Positions 51,895 through 61,652 of a stretch of 64,000 nucleotides of DNA are shown here, in pieces (the first letter of the stretch is position 1; every line of letters begins with the position of its first letter). Below the pieces are notes generated by a model. That model saw only the letters and a program-made list of their open reading frames with translations. It made no database searches and had not been told where the DNA came from. Where the stretch lies: positions 62,001-126,000 of the forward strand of contig JAYRVF010000001.1 of NCBI GenBank assembly GCA_041918675.1, given 5' to 3'. The stretch comes from SCUB01 sp041918675 (lineage in GTDB: Bacteria > Pseudomonadota > Alphaproteobacteria > Rhizobiales > Xanthobacteraceae). A program made the translations under genes and the position numbers.

Positions 51895-52207
51895 TGCGCG
51901 CGCCTTGCCGCGCCACTTGCCGCGCGAGGCTTCGCCCGCATCGTTGATCAATTCTTAGCGCGGCTTTCGGCCGCCTGTATTGGAACGCGACAGGGCGGCG
52001 CGACGAAGCGTGAACAGCGGGGCGTTGTCGTGAACGGAAGGTTGCGAAATGCCCGAAAATCAAGGATTCAATCAATCATTCACCGTTTCAAATAAACGCT
52101 ATCTTCAGCGTGTTGCTTAAGCCGATCTTAGACCGACCTCTGTAGTTTGCCGGTATCAGGCGGGGCAACAAGTCCCGTCGAATAAAAAGAAGTACAGGGG
52201 AAGTGTC
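51895..52207. other. 313-bp gap upstream of ldtR
   Basis: AT-richer at its centre (52040-52110). ACGCT-atcttc-AGCGT (52096-52111) is a short inverted repeat about 95 bp before ldtR and could be an operator. I do not see a consensus promoter. Confidence 0.4.
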
Positions 52208-52723
52208 ATGATGAAATCCGTCGTTCAGGCGGTTGAACCCGCCATGCGCGAGCCGCGCGCCGCGCGTGTCGCGCCGCTCTATCTGGAAGCGCTGACGCTG
52301 GTCGAGCGCCTCCACCGCCGCCTCCTTGACGTCATCAAGGACGAATTCGATCGCCGCGGCCGCTCCGACATCAACGCGGTGCAGGCGCTGTTGCTCTACA
52401 ACATCGGCGACAAGGAACTCACCGCCGGCGAATTGCGCACGCGCGGCTATTATCTCGGCTCCAACGTCTCCTACAATCTCAAGAAGCTCGTCGAGATGGG
52501 CTTCCTCGATCATCAGCGCTCGCGCGTCGATCGGCGCTCGGTCCGCATCAGCCTGACCGCCAAGGGCCAGGAAGTGCGCGGGATCGTTGATGCGCTCTAC
52601 GAGAAGCACGTCAAGACGGTCGAGCAGGTCGGCGGAATTTCCACCGAGGAATTCGCCACGCTGAACAAGTCGCTCCAGCGCCTGGAGCGGTTCTGGACCG
52701 ACCACATCCTTTATCGGCTCTGA
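52208..52723 (+). CDS. ldtR: MarR-family regulator LdtR
   Basis: 171 residues. Winged helix with 'DINAVQALLLYNIGDKELTAGELRTRGYYLGSNVSYNLKKLVEMGFLDHQRSRVDRRSVRISLT', the LdtR form of MarR proteins in Rhizobiales and Liberibacter. In Liberibacter LdtR activates the adjacent L,D-transpeptidase gene and is affected by small-molecule ligands. The same pair is here, with the transpeptidase starting 194 bp downstream, so the same control is likely. Confidence 0.92.
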   Translation: MMKSVVQAVEPAMREPRAARVAPLYLEALTLVERLHRRLLDVIKDEFDRRGRSDINAVQALLLYNIGDKELTAGELRTRGYYLGSNVSYNLKKLVEMGFLDHQRSRVDRRSVRISLTAKGQEVRGIVDALYEKHVKTVEQVGGISTEEFATLNKSLQRLERFWTDHILYRL

Positions 52724-52917
52724 CCGACGGCGCGCCGCCCGCCGCGACGAGGGTGGCGTCATGCAATTCCCAACTTCAGGCGGACCTGGGGCATTTCCCC
52801 CGGGCCGCCCCTTGTCGCGTCGTTCGCCGCCGTTGTGCCGCATTCCCTGTTTATCCGCGCGCCGACCCTCTGCTAGAAGAGGCCATTCCCGTTGCCGGGC
52901 GATCGCGAAGGGCCGAC

Positions 52918-54219
52918 GTGCGAAAGAACGCCAGACCTTCAATTCAGCATTTCGGGACGCGCGCGCTTGATCGCCGCGCGCTGCTGCGCCTGATCGGCGC
53001 CGGGGCGCTCGCGGTCGGCGCGGCCGGGCGGGCGCTCGCCGAGGACGAGGCGCTCGAAAGCCTGATCGAGCAGAACCAGAATAGCGAATTCGGCGGTGGT
53101 TTCGATCAGGCCTCGCGCCGGATCAAGCCGCCCAAGGCGTCGCTGCCGACGCTGTCGCCGGCCACGGCGGAAACGTCGCGGCAGGCCATCGCCCAATACG
53201 AATCGATCGTCGCGCGCGGCGGCTGGCCGACGCTTCCGAAGGTGGAAAGCCTGCGCATCGGCAACAAGCATCCGGCGGTGGAGTCGCTGCGCAAGCGCCT
53301 GTCGCTCGCCGGCGATCTCGAAATCGATTCGGGCAATCCGCTGATCTATGATTCCTATATCGAGGCGGCGGTGCGCCGCTTCCAGTTGCGGCATGGACTG
53401 ATCGCCGACGGCATCGTCCGCGGCGAGACCCGCAAGGCGCTGGACGTGCCGGCCGATGTCCGCCTGACGCAACTCAAGATCAATTCCGCGCGCCTGCGCA
53501 CGCTCAGCGGCAATCTCGGCCATCGCCACGTCGTCGCCAACATCCCGGCGGCGCAGATCGAGGCGATCGAGGGCGACGTCGCGGTGATGCGTCACATCGC
53601 GGTCGCCGGCAAGCCCGATCGGCCGTCGCCGGACATCCAGAGCAAGATCGTGGAGGTCAACTTCAATCCGTTCTGGACCGTGCCGGTGTCGATCGTGCGC
53701 AAGGACCTGATCCCGAAGATGCAGGCCGAGCCCGATTATCTGACCAAGAACCGTATCCGGATCTTCGACGCCCGCGACAACGAGCTCACGCCGGCGCAGA
53801 TCAACTGGTATTCGGAAGAGGCGGTCAACTACAAGTTCAAGCAGGACCCCGGCGATCTGAACTCGCTCGGCTCGATGCGCATCAATTTCCCGAGCGCGCA
53901 CGGCGTCTACATGCACGACACGCCGACCAAGAACCTGTTCGGCGAGGATTTCCGCTTCGCCTCCTCGGGCTGCATGCGCGTGCAGAACGTGCGCGAGCTC
54001 GTTGCCTGGCTGCTCGCCGAGACGCCGGGCTGGTCGCGCGCCGAGATCGACGAGGTCATCAAGTCGGGCGAGCGCAAGGACGCGCGCGTCGCCAAGCCGG
54101 TACCGCTCTATTGGGTCTACATCACGGCCTGGGCGACGCCCGACGGCGTGGTGCAGTTCCGCGACGACATCTACGGCCGCGACGGCCTCGCCGCCAAGAC
54201 CGGCGGCACGCGGGGCTAG
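52918..54219 (+). CDS. L,D-transpeptidase (YcbB-like), target of LdtR
   Basis: 433 residues from a GTG at 52918, preceded by GAAGG. The leader carries a twin-arginine-like 'DRRALLRLIGAGALAVGAAGRALA'. A peptidoglycan-binding domain (near 90-170, 'VESLRKRLSLAG...AVRRFQLRHGLIADGIVRGETRKAL') precedes the YkuD domain, with catalytic Cys352 in SSGCMRV and His in 'SAHGVYMHDTP'. Makes 3-3 cross-links or attaches proteins to peptidoglycan in the periplasm. Longer frames to 52753 have no support. Confidence 0.92.
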   Translation: MRKNARPSIQHFGTRALDRRALLRLIGAGALAVGAAGRALAEDEALESLIEQNQNSEFGGGFDQASRRIKPPKASLPTLSPATAETSRQAIAQYESIVARGGWPTLPKVESLRIGNKHPAVESLRKRLSLAGDLEIDSGNPLIYDSYIEAAVRRFQLRHGLIADGIVRGETRKALDVPADVRLTQLKINSARLRTLSGNLGHRHVVANIPAAQIEAIEGDVAVMRHIAVAGKPDRPSPDIQSKIVEVNFNPFWTVPVSIVRKDLIPKMQAEPDYLTKNRIRIFDARDNELTPAQINWYSEEAVNYKFKQDPGDLNSLGSMRINFPSAHGVYMHDTPTKNLFGEDFRFASSGCMRVQNVRELVAWLLAETPGWSRAEIDEVIKSGERKDARVAKPVPLYWVYITAWATPDGVVQFRDDIYGRDGLAAKTGGTRG

Positions 54220-54611
54220 CGGCCGGCGCCACGCGAGGCTCCGGGGGGAGGGTGCGACCGCCCGCGGACCCCAATCCGGCCCAGGCCTTGCCCCATATCT
54301 TGCAGATCGCCGCCGGCCCGACCGCAATTAATGGCGGCGGACCTTGGCCGCCTGTTTGGCCTGTGCTATCGGGAGCCGATCGGAGTCCTTCACACGCGCG
54401 ATCCGGCGGGAAAGCGGCTGGTCCTAAATATCTCTAGTTAAATCAATGTCTTGCTGTGGCGTTGGCGTCTCGCTTGGCGCCGAATGCGGCAGGGCGGAGA
54501 TGCCGGGGATCAGACCGGACCTCGCGGCAAGCGCGCGCGCTGGACGCCAAATGCAGGCGCCGTCGGAACCCATCTCCGCCGGTCCCAAGGTCGACAGGAA
54601 TACTGGAACAC
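54220..54611. other. 392-bp gap upstream of glyA
   Basis: TTGGCC (54344-54349) and CTATCG (54366-54371) with 16 bp between them form a plausible promoter. No riboswitch (glycine type) signature is visible. Confidence 0.4.
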
Positions 54612-55919
54612 ATGAGCGCCTCCTCGCCCGCATCCGCCGCTTCGAACGCGTCGTTCTTCACCGCTTCGCTCGCCGAAGCCGATCCCGCGATCGCCGACGC
54701 CATCGCCAGGGAACTCGGCCGCCAGCGGCATGAGATCGAATTGATCGCGTCGGAGAACATCGTCAGCCGCGCCGTGCTCGAGGCGCAGGGCTCGGTGATG
54801 ACCAACAAATACGCGGAAGGCTATCCGGGCAAACGCTATTATGGCGGCTGCGAATTCGTCGACGTCGCCGAGGAACTCGCCATCGACCGCGCCAAGAAAC
54901 TGTTCGATGCGTGCTTCGCCAACGTCCAGGCCAATTCCGGCAGCCAGATGAACCAGGCGGTTTTCCTGGCGCTCTTGCAGCCCGGCGACACGTTCATGGG
55001 TCTCGATCTCGCCGCCGGCGGGCATCTCACTCACGGCTCGCCGGTCAACATGTCCGGCAAATGGTTCAACGCGGTGCACTACACCGTGCGGCGCGAGGAC
55101 CAGATGCTCGACATGGACGCGATCGCCAGGCAGACCGAGCAGGTCAAGCCGAGGCTGATCGTGGCCGGCGGCTCGGCCTATTCGCGCGTTTGGGACTTCA
55201 AGCGCTTCCGCGAGATCGCCGATTCGGTCGGCGCCTATCTCATGGTCGACATGGCCCACTTCGCCGGCCTCGTGGCGGGCGGGGTGCACCCTTCGCCGGT
55301 GCCCCATGCCCATGTCAGCACCACGACGACGCACAAATCGCTGCGCGGCCCCCGCGGCGGCCTCATTCTCACCAATGACGAGGCGCTGGCGAAAAAATTC
55401 GATTCGGCCATCTTCCCGGGGCTCCAGGGCGGCCCGCTGATGCACGTCATCGCGGCGAAGGCGGTCGCGTTCGGCGAGGCGCTGCGGCCGGAGTTCAAGG
55501 TCTACGCCAGGAACATCGTCGAGAACGCCAAGGCGCTCGCCGAGACCCTGCGCGCGGCCGGATTCGACATCGTCTCGGGTGGCACCGACAATCACCTGAT
55601 GCTGGTCGATCTGCGCTCGAAGGGATTGAAGGGCAACGCGTCGGAAAAGGCGCTCGCCCGCGCCGGCATCACCTGCAACAAGAACGGCATTCCGTTCGAT
55701 CCGGAGAAACCGTTCGTGACCTCGGGCCTGCGCCTGGGCACACCGGCCTGCACCACGCGCGGCTTCGGCGTCGCCGAATTCCGTCAGGTCGGGCGGTTGA
55801 TCGCCGAGGTGCTCAACGCGGTCGCGCAAGCGGGCGACGGCGCCGCGCCGCTGGTCGAGGCCGCGGTGAAGGAGCGCGCGCGCGAATTGACCGGGCGGTT
55901 CCCGATCTATCGGGACTAA
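54612..55919 (+). CDS. glyA: Serine hydroxymethyltransferase
   Basis: 435 residues from the ATG at 54612. Interconverts serine and glycine with tetrahydrofolate, giving one-carbon units. PLP-binding Lys242 lies in 'TTTTHKSLRGPRGG'; 'ELIASENIVSRAV' and 'NKYAEGYPGKRYYGGCE' near the N-terminus are folate/serine-site motifs. Longer in-frame starts (54456) are rejected. First gene of a conserved cluster with nrdR and the riboflavin genes. Confidence 0.97.
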   Translation: MSASSPASAASNASFFTASLAEADPAIADAIARELGRQRHEIELIASENIVSRAVLEAQGSVMTNKYAEGYPGKRYYGGCEFVDVAEELAIDRAKKLFDACFANVQANSGSQMNQAVFLALLQPGDTFMGLDLAAGGHLTHGSPVNMSGKWFNAVHYTVRREDQMLDMDAIARQTEQVKPRLIVAGGSAYSRVWDFKRFREIADSVGAYLMVDMAHFAGLVAGGVHPSPVPHAHVSTTTTHKSLRGPRGGLILTNDEALAKKFDSAIFPGLQGGPLMHVIAAKAVAFGEALRPEFKVYARNIVENAKALAETLRAAGFDIVSGGTDNHLMLVDLRSKGLKGNASEKALARAGITCNKNGIPFDPEKPFVTSGLRLGTPACTTRGFGVAEFRQVGRLIAEVLNAVAQAGDGAAPLVEAAVKERARELTGRFPIYRD

Positions 55920-55939
55920 CAGGGAGGCGGAAGCGGCGC

Positions 55940-56419
55940 ATGCGGTGTCCGAGCTGTTCGAGCCTCGATACCCAGGTCAAGGACTCCCGTCCGTCCGAGG
56001 ATTCGGCGGTCATCCGGCGTCGCCGCGTCTGCGTGTCGTGCGGCTTCCGCTTCACCACCTTCGAGCGGGTGCAACTGCGCGAACTCACCGTGATCAAGCG
56101 CAACGGTCGCCGCGTGCCGTTCGATCGCGACAAGCTCGTCCGCTCCGTGCAGATTTCGCTGCGCAAGCGTCCGGTCGAGCCCGACCGCGTCGAGAAGATG
56201 GTCTCGACGATCGTGCGTGAGCTCGAAAGCCTCGGCGAGGCCGAGATTTCCTCGGAGACGATCGGCGAGATGGTGATGGAGCATCTGCGCCAGCTCGACG
56301 ACGTCGCCTATGTGCGGTTCGCCTCCGTCTATCGCAATTTCCGCGAGGCCAAGGATTTCGAGACGGTGCTCGGCGAATTGTCGGCCGACGACGAGGCGCG
56401 CGCGGCGTCGCGCAAATGA
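55940..56419 (+). CDS. nrdR: Transcriptional repressor NrdR
   Basis: 159 residues. Zinc ribbon with Cys3, Cys6, Cys31 and Cys34, followed by an ATP-cone domain ('VIKRNGRRVPFDRDKLVRSV'). Represses ribonucleotide reductase genes when dATP/ATP is bound. No NrdR box is evident in this window, so its targets lie elsewhere. Overlaps ribD by four bases (ATGA). Confidence 0.97.
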   Translation: MRCPSCSSLDTQVKDSRPSEDSAVIRRRRVCVSCGFRFTTFERVQLRELTVIKRNGRRVPFDRDKLVRSVQISLRKRPVEPDRVEKMVSTIVRELESLGEAEISSETIGEMVMEHLRQLDDVAYVRFASVYRNFREAKDFETVLGELSADDEARAASRK

Positions 56420-57582
56420 GCGATCCGGCCGCGACGACGCCAGGCGCGAGGCCGGCGGACGCGCGCGCGCGTGACGACCGTCATTTCATGAATGTCGCCT
56501 TGATGCTCGGCCGCCGCAATCTCGGGGCGACGTGGCCGAACCCCGCCGTCGGCGCGGTGATCGTCAAGGACGGCATCGTCGTCGGGCGCGGCTGGACGCA
56601 GCCCGGCGGGCGGCCTCATGCCGAGGTCGAGGCGCTCGCGCGCGCGGGCGACGCGGCGCGGGGCGCGACGCTTTACGTCACGCTCGAACCCTGTTCCCAT
56701 CACGGCAAGACGCCGCCCTGCGCCGATGCCGTCGTCGCGGCGGGCATCGCGCGGGTCGTCGCGGCCATGGACGATCCCAACCCCGAGGTCGCCGGCGGAG
56801 GCCATGCGCGCCTGCGCGCGGCCGGCATCGCGGTCGCGGTCGGGGAGGGCGAAAGCGTCGCGCGGCGCGATCACGCCGGCCACATCCTGCGGGTCACGCG
56901 CGGCCGTCCGTACGTGATCCTCAAGCTCGCGATTTCCGCCGACGGCAAGATCGGCGGTCCCGGGCGCGTGCCGGTCGCGATCACCGGCGGGATCGCGCGG
57001 GCGCGGAGCCATCTGCTGCGCGCGCGCGGCGATGCGATCCTGATCGGCATTGGCACGGCGCTCGCCGACGATTCCGCGCTCACTTGCCGGCTTCCCGGGA
57101 TGGAAGGCCGCTCGCCGACGCGGGTCGTCCTCGACGCCGCGCTGCGCCTGCCCGTGGAAAGCAGGTTGGCGCGAACCGCGCGCGAGACGCCGGTCTGGGT
57201 CTTCGCCGGCGCCGACGCGGATCGCGCGCGCGAGGCGGCGCTCGTCGGCGCGGGCGTCGTCGTCGCGCGCGTAGCGGCGGGTGGGGGCCGGCTCGACCTT
57301 GACGCCGTGCTCGCCGAACTGTCGCGGCGCGGCGTCACGCGTCTGATCGTGGAGGGCGGCGCGCGCGTGGCGGCGGGCTTTGTCGCCGCCGGCCTCGTCG
57401 ACGAGGCCTGGCTGTTCCGGGGCCCGGGCGCGATCGGCGCGGACGGGGTGGAGGCGCTCGACACGCTGCCGCTCGACGCATTGACGGCCGACCCGGCATT
57501 GCGCATTGATGAAACCGAACAACTGGGCGCGGACGCGCTCACCATCTTCAGGCGCCGCCGATCGTCCGCGGCGCGTTCTTGA
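56416..57582 (+). CDS. ribD: Riboflavin biosynthesis deaminase/reductase RibD
   Basis: 388 residues. N-terminal deaminase: zinc ligands His68-x-Glu70 and Cys93, Cys102 in PCSHHGKTPPC. C-terminal reductase from about residue 170 ('VILKLAISADGKIGGPGR' through 'LIVEGGARVAAGF'). Performs the second and third steps of riboflavin synthesis. Followed by ribE after 16 bp. Confidence 0.96.
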   Translation: MSDPAATTPGARPADARARDDRHFMNVALMLGRRNLGATWPNPAVGAVIVKDGIVVGRGWTQPGGRPHAEVEALARAGDAARGATLYVTLEPCSHHGKTPPCADAVVAAGIARVVAAMDDPNPEVAGGGHARLRAAGIAVAVGEGESVARRDHAGHILRVTRGRPYVILKLAISADGKIGGPGRVPVAITGGIARARSHLLRARGDAILIGIGTALADDSALTCRLPGMEGRSPTRVVLDAALRLPVESRLARTARETPVWVFAGADADRAREAALVGAGVVVARVAAGGGRLDLDAVLAELSRRGVTRLIVEGGARVAAGFVAAGLVDEAWLFRGPGAIGADGVEALDTLPLDALTADPALRIDETEQLGADALTIFRRRRSSAARS

Positions 57583-57598
57583 CGACAGGCATTGGCGC

Positions 57599-58207
57599 AT
57601 GTTCACCGGAATCATCACCGACGTCGGCGTGATCGAAGCCGTCGAGGCGCGCGGCGGGGGCGCGCTCCATCGCCTGCGCGCGCGCTGCGGCTACGACCGC
57701 GCGACCATCGTCGACGGCGCGTCGATCGCTCACAACGGCGTTTGCCTCACCGTCATCGAGGCCGGCGTCGACGGCGGGGCAACATGGTACGTCGTCGACG
57801 CGGCGGCCGAGACGCTGCGCGTCACCACCGCCGCCGAATGGGGCGTCGGCACGCGCCTCAATCTCGAGCGGGCGCTCAAGATCGGCGACGAACTCGGCGG
57901 GCACATCGTCACCGGCCATGTCGACGGCATCGCCGAGGTCGTGCTGCGCGAGGACCTTCCCGGGATGGCTCGGTTCGAGCTCAGGGCGCCACGCGCGCTC
58001 GCCCGCTTCATCGCGGCCAAGGGATCGGTCGCGCTCGACGGCGTTTCGCTGACGGTCAATACCGCCGAGGACGACGTATTTTCGGTCCTCATCATCCCGC
58101 ACACGCTGGCGGTGACCACGCTCGACTCATGGCGGGCGGGAACGCGGGTCAATCTCGAAATCGACTTGATGGCGCGCTACGCCGCCCGTCTCGCGGAAAT
58201 GAAATAA
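57599..58207 (+). CDS. ribE: Riboflavin synthase alpha subunit
   Basis: 202 residues from the ATG at 57599. Two lumazine-binding barrels; the N-terminal MFTGIITDVG and 'NGVCLTV', then 'GVSLTVN' in the second, mark the duplication. Dismutates lumazine to riboflavin. Upstream starts in the ribD end are rejected. Confidence 0.96.
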   Translation: MFTGIITDVGVIEAVEARGGGALHRLRARCGYDRATIVDGASIAHNGVCLTVIEAGVDGGATWYVVDAAAETLRVTTAAEWGVGTRLNLERALKIGDELGGHIVTGHVDGIAEVVLREDLPGMARFELRAPRALARFIAAKGSVALDGVSLTVNTAEDDVFSVLIIPHTLAVTTLDSWRAGTRVNLEIDLMARYAARLAEMK

Positions 58208-58323
58208 TCGCGCCGGCAGATCGCGCGTCGGCTTGGAATTCGGCCGGCGGGCGACTACAAGTCCGTGGCAGTCGCGCCGTCCGAGAGCCCGTTTCGCCGG
58301 CGACGCCCCGACCGGATCGCATC

Positions 58324-58815
58324 ATGGCCGAGCCTCGCCGCACGCAATCTTCCGCCAAGGCCGATCTCAAGGGCACGCGCGTGCTCGTGGTCGAAGCGCG
58401 CTTCTACGCCGACATCGCCGACGAACTGCTCGCCGGCGCGCGCGCGGCGATCGATGATGCCGGGGCGACCTGCGAGGTGCTGACCGTTCCCGGCGCGCTC
58501 GAAATTCCGGCGACCGTCGCCATCGCGCTCGACATCGCGACGGAAACCGGCTGCGGCTTCGACGCGGTGGTCGCGCTCGGCTGCGTCATTCGCGGCGAGA
58601 CGTATCATTTCGAGATCGTGAGCATGCAATCGGCGCGCGGCCTGATGGACCTCGCCGTCGCCCGCGCCGTTCCGCTCGGCAACGGCATTCTCACCGTCGA
58701 AAACGAGGCGCAGGCTTGGCACCGCGCGCGACGGGCGGAGGGCGACAAGGGCGGCGACGCGGCGCGCGCCGCGATCGCGGTGCTGCGCGCCAAGCGCGCG
58801 CGGGTCGCCGATTGA
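58324..58815 (+). CDS. ribH: 6,7-dimethyl-8-ribityllumazine synthase
   Basis: 163 residues from the ATG at 58324. 'RVLVVEARFYADIADELLAGA', 'VPGALEIP', 'VALGCVIRGETYHFEIV' (with the phosphate/His site) and 'LTVENEAQAWHRA' follow the family. It makes lumazine for RibE. The stop overlaps the nusB ATG by one base (TGATG). The N-terminal 16 residues are a variable tail. Confidence 0.96.
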   Translation: MAEPRRTQSSAKADLKGTRVLVVEARFYADIADELLAGARAAIDDAGATCEVLTVPGALEIPATVAIALDIATETGCGFDAVVALGCVIRGETYHFEIVSMQSARGLMDLAVARAVPLGNGILTVENEAQAWHRARRAEGDKGGDAARAAIAVLRAKRARVAD

Positions 58816-59321
58816 TGGGCGAGACGCGACCGGACGAGATGCCGCCGGGCGGTGGGCGCAAGGCGAACCGGCGCGGCGCGGCGCGGCTCGCCGCCGTTCA
58901 GGCGCTTTACCAGATGGACATCGCGCGCACCGGGATCAACGACATCTTCGCCGAATTCGAGAGTCATTGGATCGGCGGCGAGGTCGAGGGCGAGCGCTAT
59001 CGGCCGGCGGAAATAGCTTTCTTCCGCGACATCGTCGGCGGCGTCGTGCGCGAACAGGCCGAGCTTGACCGCCGCCTCGACGAGACGCTCGCGCGGGGCT
59101 GGCCGCTGGCGCGGATCGACGCCATCGTCCGCGCCATCATGCGCGCCGGCGCTTATGAACTCAGCGGCCGCAAGGACGTGCCCGCGCGCGTCGTGGTGTC
59201 CGAATATGTCGACATCGCGCACGCCTTCGTCGATCGCGAGGAAACCGGAATGGTCAACGCCGTGCTCGACCTGATCGCGCGGCAATTTCGCGGCGAGGAG
59301 TTCGGCAAGGGCGAGGGATGA
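58815..59321 (+). CDS. nusB: Transcription antitermination factor NusB
   Basis: 168 residues. All-helical RNA-binding protein of the rRNA antitermination complex with NusE. 'RRGAARLAAVQALYQMDI' is the usual start of the domain and 'RVVVSEYVDIAHAFVDREETGMVNAVLDLIAR' its conserved C-terminal helices. The ribH-nusB-thiL order is standard. Confidence 0.96.
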   Translation: MGETRPDEMPPGGGRKANRRGAARLAAVQALYQMDIARTGINDIFAEFESHWIGGEVEGERYRPAEIAFFRDIVGGVVREQAELDRRLDETLARGWPLARIDAIVRAIMRAGAYELSGRKDVPARVVVSEYVDIAHAFVDREETGMVNAVLDLIARQFRGEEFGKGEG

Positions 59322-59330
59322 GGCGAGCCG

Positions 59331-60344
59331 ATGGGCCGGAGCGATGAAGGATCGGGGCGCGCGGCGGCCGGCTCGGGCGAGGACGCGCTGATCGCGCGGC
59401 ATTTCCGCCCGCTCGCGCGCGATCCCGGCGCGCTCGACCTGACCGACGACGCCGCCTTCCTGCGCACCAGCGGCGACGATCTCGTCGTCACCACGGACGC
59501 GATCGTGGAGGGCGTGCATTTCCGCGCCGGCGATCCGCCCGACACCGTCGCGCGCAAGGCGTTGCGCGTCAATCTCTCGGACCTTGCCGCCAAGGGCGCG
59601 CGCCCCGCCGGTTTCGTGATGACGCTCGCGTTGCGGGGCGCGGACGAAGCATGGCTCGACGCCTTCTCGCGCGCGCTCGGCGAGGACGCGACGGCGTTCG
59701 CGTGCCCCTTGCTCGGCGGCGACACGGTGGCGACGCCCGGACCGGTCTCGATATCGATCACCGCCTTCGGCCATGTGCCGCGCGGGAAGATGATCCGCCG
59801 CGCCGGCGCGCGCGTGGGCGACGCGGTGATGGTCTCCGGCACGATCGGGGACGCCGTCGCCGGCCTTCATCTCGGTCGCGCCGGCGCGGCGAAAGCGGGG
59901 CTGTCGCCGGCCGCGATCGCCTATCTCGAGGATCGCTACCGCGTGCCCCGGCCGCGCGTCGGGCTCGCGCCGATGCTGCAACGTCACGCCAGCGCGGCGA
60001 TCGACGTGTCGGACGGACTTGCCGGGGATCTCGCGAAACTCTGCGCGGTGTCGGGCGTCGGCGCGGAGATCATGATCGACCTCGTCCCCTTGTCGGAGGC
60101 CGCGATCGAGCTGCTCGCGCGCGATCGCACCCTCACGCTCGCCGATCTCGTCAGCGGCGGCGACGATTATGAAATCGCCTTCACGCTTGCGCCGGCCGAT
60201 AGCGCGGCCTGCATGACGGCCGCCGCCGAGGCCGGCATCGCGCTCACGCGCATCGGCGCGATCGTCACCGGTGGGGGCGCGCGCTTTCTCGACGCCAACG
60301 GCGACGAAGTCCGATTCGCATCACGCTCGTTCAGCCATTTCTGA
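59331..60344 (+). CDS. thiL: Thiamine-monophosphate kinase
   Basis: 337 residues. Phosphorylates thiamine monophosphate to the active diphosphate. 'LTDDAAFL', 'TTDAIVEGVHF', 'GGDTVATPGPVSISITAFG', 'AAIDVSDGLAGDLAKLC' and 'SGGDDYEIAF' are the magnesium/ATP and substrate motifs, all present. Nine bases after nusB. Confidence 0.96.
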   Translation: MGRSDEGSGRAAAGSGEDALIARHFRPLARDPGALDLTDDAAFLRTSGDDLVVTTDAIVEGVHFRAGDPPDTVARKALRVNLSDLAAKGARPAGFVMTLALRGADEAWLDAFSRALGEDATAFACPLLGGDTVATPGPVSISITAFGHVPRGKMIRRAGARVGDAVMVSGTIGDAVAGLHLGRAGAAKAGLSPAAIAYLEDRYRVPRPRVGLAPMLQRHASAAIDVSDGLAGDLAKLCAVSGVGAEIMIDLVPLSEAAIELLARDRTLTLADLVSGGDDYEIAFTLAPADSAACMTAAAEAGIALTRIGAIVTGGGARFLDANGDEVRFASRSFSHF

Positions 60345-60443
60345 GCGCGGTCCGACCGGCGCGTCGGCGACGGCGACCGCAGGCGACAGGGCTCGCCTGG
60401 GCGGCGAATTCGTGCCAAGGAGAGCCCCACGGAGAACGACATT

Positions 60444-61652
60444 TTGAACCAGGCCGCCACCCATTTCGACGACGCGCTGGCGCGACGCAATGCCGTCGTG
60501 CTCGCCTTCGCGCAGGCGCTGGCAGGTGGCAACGCGTCCGTGCTCATCGCGACGGGTGGCATCGCGGGCGCCATGCTGGCGCCGACCAAGGTGCTGGCGA
60601 CGTTGCCGGTGACGGCCTATGTGATCGGCCTTTGGCTCGGCACCTTGCCGATCGGCGCGCTCGGTCGGCGCTACGGGCGCCGCGCCGCGTTCCAGATCGG
60701 CACCATCAGCGGCATCTTCACCGGCATTCTGTGCACGATTGGCGTCGTCGCCGGATCGTTCCTGGCCTTCAATCTCGGCGCCTTCGCCGGCGGGCTCTAT
60801 GCCGCCGGGATCCAGGGCTATCGCTTCGCGGCCGCCGATTCGGCGACGCCCGCGTTCCGGCCGAAGGCGGTGTCGTGGGTGCTCGTCGGCGGCGTCGCCT
60901 CGGGCATCGTCGGGCCGCAGCTCATCATCCAGACCAAGGACCTGTGGCCGCCGTTCCTGTTCGCGCCGACCTTCATCGCGCAGGCGCTGCTCGCGGTTTT
61001 CGCGGGGTTGATGCTGACCGGGCTGCGCGCGCCGGCGCAAGTGGAAATGGGCGCGAGCGGAAAGGCACGCCCCTTGCGCGAGATCGCGCGCCAGCCGCGC
61101 TTCATCGCCGCGGTCGCGAGCGGGATCGCGAGCTACGGCACCATGAACCTCGTGATGACGTCGGCGCCGCTGGCGATGCTCGAGTGCGACCTGTCGATCA
61201 ATGACGCGGCTCTCGGCCTGCAATGGCATGTCATCGCCATGTACCTGCCGAGCTTCTTCACCGGCTCGCTGATCGTGCGCCATGGCGTCGACCGGATCGT
61301 CGTCGCGGGCTTCGCCTTCATCCTGCTGAGCGCCGTGGCCGGACTTTCCGGCACCACGGTCTGGCATTTCTGGGCGGTTCTCGTCCTGCTCGGGATCGGC
61401 TGGAACTTCGCCTTCATCGGGGCGACGACCATGGTGACGGAATGCCATCAGCCGTGGGAACGCGGCGTGGTGCAGCCGTTCAACGACTTTCTGGTGTTCG
61501 GCGCGATGGTGGTGGGCTCGCTGTCGTCGGGCGCGCTGATCGCGACGGCGGGATGGGACGCCGTCAACATCTTGGTGCTGCCGACGGTGTTCGGCGCGCT
61601 CGTCCTCTTGGCGGTGCAGGCACTCGCCCGCCGCCGCGGCCGGGGCGTGTGA
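60444..61652 (+). CDS. MFS transporter
   Basis: 402 residues from a TTG at 60444, seven bases after GGAGAA. Twelve hydrophobic segments; the loop 2-3 motif reads 'IGALGRRYGRRAAFQIG', the MFS antiporter signature. The substrate is unknown. Relatives occur beside thiL and hppA in other alphaproteobacteria, but no functional link is established. No ATG fits the start as well. Confidence 0.88.
   Translation: MNQAATHFDDALARRNAVVLAFAQALAGGNASVLIATGGIAGAMLAPTKVLATLPVTAYVIGLWLGTLPIGALGRRYGRRAAFQIGTISGIFTGILCTIGVVAGSFLAFNLGAFAGGLYAAGIQGYRFAAADSATPAFRPKAVSWVLVGGVASGIVGPQLIIQTKDLWPPFLFAPTFIAQALLAVFAGLMLTGLRAPAQVEMGASGKARPLREIARQPRFIAAVASGIASYGTMNLVMTSAPLAMLECDLSINDAALGLQWHVIAMYLPSFFTGSLIVRHGVDRIVVAGFAFILLSAVAGLSGTTVWHFWAVLVLLGIGWNFAFIGATTMVTECHQPWERGVVQPFNDFLVFGAMVVGSLSSGALIATAGWDAVNILVLPTVFGALVLLAVQALARRRGRGV

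Noticed and set aside
57599..58323. FMN riboswitch in the riboflavin operon
   Set aside because: Neither the gap before ribD nor those within the operon contain the conserved FMN-element core sequences; ribD even overlaps nrdR.
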